Assembly: GCA_022843265.1 (NCBI GenBank)
Contig: JALHNZ010000013.1
Location: 1 to 64,000 of the forward strand
DNA: 64,000 nucleotides
Direction of reading: 5' to 3'
DNA from: Gemmatimonadaceae bacterium
Lineage (GTDB): Bacteria > Gemmatimonadota > Gemmatimonadetes > Gemmatimonadales > Gemmatimonadaceae
Part shown: one piece after another, positions 59,734-64,000 of the stretch
Position numbering within the stretch: the stretch's first letter is position 1
Layout of the letters: each line of letters opens with the position of its first letter
Notes under the pieces: generated by a model
Told to the model about the DNA's origin: nothing
Databases searched by the model: none
What the model saw: the letters and a program-made list of their open reading frames with translations, nothing else
Made by a program: the position numbers and the translations under genes

Positions 59734-61761
59734 ATGACATCCTCCGCCTTCCGCCCGCGTCTTTCGCATTGGGCCACGATCCGCAACGTCTCTTTCGGTG
59801 CCGGTGCGATGAGCGCCCTTCTGGCGTTCACGCCGCTACCGGCACAGCACATGGCCACAGCGTCTCTGGCTGGCCGCGAGCAGACTGCCGATCAGCAGGT
59901 GCAGCACGCCCTCCACCGGCTCGCGTTTGGTCCGCGTCCGGGAGACGTGGAAAAAGTGCGCAGCATGGGCGTCGACACATGGATCGCGCAGCAGCTGTCC
60001 CCCGAAAAAATCAGCGACGCGCCCATGGACGCGTGGCTCACCCGATTCCCCACGCTCACCATGACGGGCGCGCAGTTCATCGCCAAGTATCCGCCGCCAG
60101 GTCAGCAGGTTGCACGCGCAGTGGCGATGCAGCAGCGCGAGATGGGCGCGGCACGTGCGCCCATGACATCGGCGAATAGCGACGCCGCACGTGCATTCAC
60201 GCTCTCACCCGCGGATTCCGCTCGTTTGCGCGATCAGGCGCGCGAAGGACAGCGCGCCAGCTCCGAGTTGTTCATCGCCCGGACCGGCCGCGCGGTCGCC
60301 AGTGAGCGTCAGCTGCAGGAAGTGCTGGTCGACTTCTGGGCCAATCACTTCAATGTTTTCGCCGGAAAGCAGCAGACGCGGTACTACCTCGCCGAGTTCG
60401 AGCACACGGCGATTCGTCCGCACGTACTGGGCAACTTCCGCGAACTGCTTGGTGCGGTTGCCAAGAGTCCGGCCATGCTCACGTATCTCGACCAGGCGCA
60501 GAGCGTCGCCGATAGCGGCCGCCGCACACTGGTGCAGCCGCGCACCCCGCAGCGCAATAACCTGCGCGGCGGACAGCGTGCGCTGCTCGACCGCACCACG
60601 GTTGGACAGCTGATCGATCGCGATCGCCTTCCCGAGCAGCAGAAGCAGCGCATCATGGCGTTGCCGCCCGAGCAGTATCAGCGCGTTCGCGACATGACGC
60701 TGGCGCAAGCACAGGAATTCATGGCGCAGCTCGCCGCGAATCCGCGTCGCCCCCGTGGCATCAATGAAAACTACGCGCGCGAACTGATGGAGCTGCACAC
60801 GCTCGGCGTTGACGGTGGCTACACGCAGCAGGACGTCATGGAAGTCGCGCGTGCACTCACCGGCTGGACGCTGAGCCGTGGAGCGGCGCAAGGTGGTGCG
60901 TTCGTATTCCGCCCGGAAACGCACGATGCAGAAGCCAAGACCATTCTGGGGCAGTCATTCCCCGCCGGCAAAGGACAGGATGAAGGCGAGCGTGTGCTTG
61001 ATCTGCTGGCCAATCATCCGAGCACGGCCCGTTTCATTGCCACGAAACTCGTGCGTCGTTTTGTCAGCGATGAACCACCCGAGCGTCTGATTGATCGCGC
61101 TGCGGCCACGTTCACACGCACGAAGGGTGATCTGCGCGAAGTCATGCGAACGATCGTGACCAGTGATGAGTTTTTTGCAGAAGATGTCTACCGCGCCAAA
61201 GTAAAAACACCGTTTGAACTTGTTGTGAGCGCGTCGCGTGCACTCGGCGGGCAGCCCGATATCACGCAAGGCACCGTGCAGTTGATTGCACGCATGGGAC
61301 AGCCCATTTACGGTCGCGCCACACCCGATGGATATCCCGACATGGCGGACGAATGGATCAACACAGGATCAATTCTGAACCGTATGAACTTTGGACTTGC
61401 GGTTGGCGCCGGTCGCCTGCCTGGTGCGCGTCTCGCGCAGTGGTCGACCGCGCGCGAGCTCGCGAGCAAAACACCCAATGAACAAGTGGACGGACTGGTC
61501 CGCGCCCTCTTTGGTGGCAATGTGTCGGCCGATACTCGCGCGGTACTCACCAATGGCGAAAACCCGCTGTTGTCACGTGCGCCCGCCGGCTCGGATTCCC
61601 TGTTTCGCGATGACGCCAGTACACCACCTGTTACGCCCGCGCAGATCCGCCAGGAGCGACAGGAACGTCAGCGTGCAAACGCTGCGACGCTCCCGGAGCT
61701 CACCGGATTTCCGAAACTCGTTGGGCTCGCGATTGGTGCGCCCGAGTTTCAGCGTCGCTGA
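59734..61761 (+). CDS. DUF1800 domain protein, exported (ORF opens at 59575)
   Basis: HALHRLAFGPRPGDVEKVRSMGVDTWIAQQL, WANHFNVF, NENYARELMELHTLGVDGGYTQQDVMEVARALTGWT. Confidence 0.93.
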   Translation: MTSSAFRPRLSHWATIRNVSFGAGAMSALLAFTPLPAQHMATASLAGREQTADQQVQHALHRLAFGPRPGDVEKVRSMGVDTWIAQQLSPEKISDAPMDAWLTRFPTLTMTGAQFIAKYPPPGQQVARAVAMQQREMGAARAPMTSANSDAARAFTLSPADSARLRDQAREGQRASSELFIARTGRAVASERQLQEVLVDFWANHFNVFAGKQQTRYYLAEFEHTAIRPHVLGNFRELLGAVAKSPAMLTYLDQAQSVADSGRRTLVQPRTPQRNNLRGGQRALLDRTTVGQLIDRDRLPEQQKQRIMALPPEQYQRVRDMTLAQAQEFMAQLAANPRRPRGINENYARELMELHTLGVDGGYTQQDVMEVARALTGWTLSRGAAQGGAFVFRPETHDAEAKTILGQSFPAGKGQDEGERVLDLLANHPSTARFIATKLVRRFVSDEPPERLIDRAAATFTRTKGDLREVMRTIVTSDEFFAEDVYRAKVKTPFELVVSASRALGGQPDITQGTVQLIARMGQPIYGRATPDGYPDMADEWINTGSILNRMNFGLAVGAGRLPGARLAQWSTARELASKTPNEQVDGLVRALFGGNVSADTRAVLTNGENPLLSRAPAGSDSLFRDDASTPPVTPAQIRQERQERQRANAATLPELTGFPKLVGLAIGAPEFQRR

Positions 61762-61791
61762 TCCCACACCGACTCATTGAGGACCACACAC

Positions 61792-63069
61792 ATGCAACGC
61801 CGAGTTTTTCTCAAGTCGGGTGCGCTCGCGCTGGTGACGATGGGGTTGTCGCCCTCGTTTCTCGAACGCACGGTCATGGGCATGTCGCTACCCAAAGCGG
61901 CCAAAGGCAAAACACTGATCTGTCTGTTTCAGCGCGGTGCCGCAGATGCGCTGAATGTTGTAGTGCCATTCGGTGAAAAGGCCTACTACAGTGCACGCCC
62001 GCAGCTCGCCGTCGCAGCGCCAACGCGCGGCGCGGCAACGGCTGGCGCGATTGATCTCGACGGATTTTTCGGATTGCACCCGTCGCTGGCGCCGTTCAAG
62101 CCGCTTTACGATCGTGGGTTGCTTGTCCCTGTTCACGCGGTGGGTAGCCCGAGTGCCACGCGCTCGCACTTCGACGCGCAGGATTACATGGAGTCGGCGA
62201 CACCAGATCGCAAAGGTACACGCGACGGGTGGCTCAACCGCTATCTGGCAACGCAGGGCACGTGTGAAGCGAACTGCGACGCGCACGCGTCGCCATTTCG
62301 TGCGGTGTCCATGACGCAGCAAACACCGCGCATTCTGGACGGCGCGGCACCGGTGGTGGCCATGAACTCACTCGAAGAGTTTTCCATTCGCTCGGCCGGC
62401 GGCGACAGCGAAAAGCGACTTGAAGCGCTGTACCGCACGGGCAAGGCAGATCTCGTTCATGGCTCCGGCTCCGACATGTTCGAAGCCATGAAAATGTTGC
62501 GCTCGGCAAACCCGCTGCAGTACCGGCCGGTAGCTGGTGCTAACTATCCGCGCTCACCGTTCGGTCAGCGCTTGCAGCAGATCGCGCAGCTCATCAAGTC
62601 AAACGTTGGCCTTGAAGTGGCGTTCGCAGATGTTGGCGGCTGGGATACGCACGTGAACCAGGGAGGCGCGCAGGGTCAGCTCGCCAACCGACTCGGTGAT
62701 TTTGCGCAGTCCGTGGCCGCACTTGTGACCGACCTTGGTGATCGCATGGATGACGTGGTGATTCTTACCATGTCGGAGTTCGGCCGCACCGTTCGACAGA
62801 ACGGAACGGGCGGCACCGACCACGGTCACGCTGGTGCGATGTTCGTACTCGGCGGCAATCTCTCGAGCAAACAGAAGGTGCTTGGCAAGTGGCCTGGACT
62901 CGAACGTGAGCAGTTGTACGAAGGGCGCGATCTCGCACTCACCACCGACTTCCGCGCCGTATTCAGCGAAGTCACCGCAAAACACCTCGGCGGCAAGTCG
63001 CTCGATCGTGTATTTCCGGACTATGGCGCGCGTGAAGCGGACTGGCTTGGGTTGCTGCCGCGTGCGTAA
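61792..63069 (+). CDS. DUF1501 domain protein, exported (ORF opens at 61777)
   Basis: MQRRVFLKSGALALVTMG; LICLFQRGAADALNVVVPFGE, DVGGWDTHVNQGG, VILTMSEFGRTVRQNGTGGTDHGHAGAMFVLGG. Confidence 0.93.
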   Translation: MQRRVFLKSGALALVTMGLSPSFLERTVMGMSLPKAAKGKTLICLFQRGAADALNVVVPFGEKAYYSARPQLAVAAPTRGAATAGAIDLDGFFGLHPSLAPFKPLYDRGLLVPVHAVGSPSATRSHFDAQDYMESATPDRKGTRDGWLNRYLATQGTCEANCDAHASPFRAVSMTQQTPRILDGAAPVVAMNSLEEFSIRSAGGDSEKRLEALYRTGKADLVHGSGSDMFEAMKMLRSANPLQYRPVAGANYPRSPFGQRLQQIAQLIKSNVGLEVAFADVGGWDTHVNQGGAQGQLANRLGDFAQSVAALVTDLGDRMDDVVILTMSEFGRTVRQNGTGGTDHGHAGAMFVLGGNLSSKQKVLGKWPGLEREQLYEGRDLALTTDFRAVFSEVTAKHLGGKSLDRVFPDYGAREADWLGLLPRA

Positions 63070-64000
63070 TGTGGCAGTGCGGTGGCTCGCACTTGTGGGC
63101 GTCGCCGCGATCGCGGCGTGTTCCAGTTCCGATTCGCTCACACCACCGTCTCCACCGCCTGTCGATCGATGGCAGGCGGTGGATAGTGTGGTTCGCGCGC
63201 AGATTGCCACCGCCGGCGGCACGGGAGATCTCACTGTCTCGGTGTACAACAATCAGAACGAGCGCGTCTTCGAGAAGACGTACGGTACGTTTACCCCGGA
63301 TCAGCGTGTGGCAGTGGCCAGTGCGTCCAAGCTGATTTCTGGCCTTGTGCTGCTCGATGTCGTGGCGCGCGGTGAACTGTCGCTCGAGAGTACCACGGCC
63401 TCTGTGCTCGGGTGGACCGGCGTGCACGGTACGATCACACTGCGGCATTTGTTGTCCTTCACGTCGGGGCTCGAGAACGAAAACGCATGCACCTTCAATC
63501 CGCTCATCACACTCAGCGCGTGTGTCGCAACAATTGCCACGGTCCCGATGCGCGCTGCGCCCGGCACGCGCTACGACTACGGCAGCACGCACTTGCACGT
63601 CGCGGCGCGCATGGCCGAAGTGGTGACGGGCAAGTCGTGGAACACGCTGTTTCGCGAACGCATTGCAGACCCACTCGCGCTGCCGACGGGCGTTCGCTAC
63701 TTCACCTTTCCCAATCAAGGCGTGGGTGAAGCGAATCCGCTTATTGCCGGCGGGCTGCGTGCATCGGCACGTGAGTACGCGCGCATGCTTGCGCTTGCCT
63801 ACCAACTGGGGCGTTACGATGGCGTCACCATCGGCACAGCGGCGCTGTTGCTGGCGCAGGCACGCGAGCCGTACCCGGGCGTGACAGTAGGCGCCTCGCC
63901 GGCAGTGAACCTTGGGCAGACATTTCGCTACGGCCTCTCGGTGTGGCTGGAGTGCAACACGCCAGCCGCTGGCTGCGCTGTGATTTCCTCGGCGGGCGCC
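63062..64000 (+). CDS. Serine hydrolase (beta-lactamase family) lipoprotein, truncated by right edge; GTG start, not in the ORF track
   Basis: My translation: VRNVAVRWLALVGVAAIAACSSSD...RVAVASASKLISGLVLLDVVARGELSLEST...TLRHLLSFTSGLENENACT...RYDYGSTHLHVAARMAEVVTGKSW; open to base 64000. Confidence 0.85.
   Translation, partial: MRNVAVRWLALVGVAAIAACSSSDSLTPPSPPPVDRWQAVDSVVRAQIATAGGTGDLTVSVYNNQNERVFEKTYGTFTPDQRVAVASASKLISGLVLLDVVARGELSLESTTASVLGWTGVHGTITLRHLLSFTSGLENENACTFNPLITLSACVATIATVPMRAAPGTRYDYGSTHLHVAARMAEVVTGKSWNTLFRERIADPLALPTGVRYFTFPNQGVGEANPLIAGGLRASAREYARMLALAYQLGRYDGVTIGTAALLLAQAREPYPGVTVGASPAVNLGQTFRYGLSVWLECNTPAAGCAVISSAGA

Overview
GC-rich bacterial chromosomal window (phylum probably Gemmatimonadota, by inference from gene content only), densely coded. 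I recognised no rRNA, tRNA, CRISPR array, IS element or prophage by eye. Main blocks: (1) 0-17 kb housekeeping and envelope genes: TauE/SafE fragment, ABC-F, PEP-CTERM protein, TamB plus BamA/TamA-like pair, serine hydrolase, BON protein, two CNNM/CBS transporters. (2) 17-32 kb, a stress/envelope accessory island: NarL-type regulator, KatE-type catalase with FAD oxidoreductase, ferritin-like DUF892, a YqjD/YqjE-like membrane cluster, a glycosyltransferase / UDP-galactopyranose mutase / GH1-RmlD fusion operon, Zn-alcohol dehydrogenase, two SRPBCC proteins and BrkB. It carries two look-alike inverted repeats in front of separate operons and a perfect 31-bp palindrome in the 5' coding region of an SRPBCC gene. 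(3) 34-41.4 kb, a nine-gene Mrp/Mbh-like cation-antiporter operon with three antiporter-like subunits, one of which appears to lack key charged residues. (4) 41.6-48.3 kb, a surface module: Ig-repeat/SUMF1-fold lipoprotein, LuxR-type regulator, seven-Ig-repeat DUF3494 (ice-binding-like) protein, OmpA-family protein. (5) 48-64 kb: PAS protein with a CxxC...SHGICxxC tail, lipoprotein pair, hybrid kinase, PEP-CTERM protein, bactofilin with zinc-ribbon partner, metallophosphatase, DUF1800/DUF1501 pair, and a truncated serine hydrolase at the right edge that is absent from the ORF track. All family calls are by motif recognition from the translations; no database search was run.
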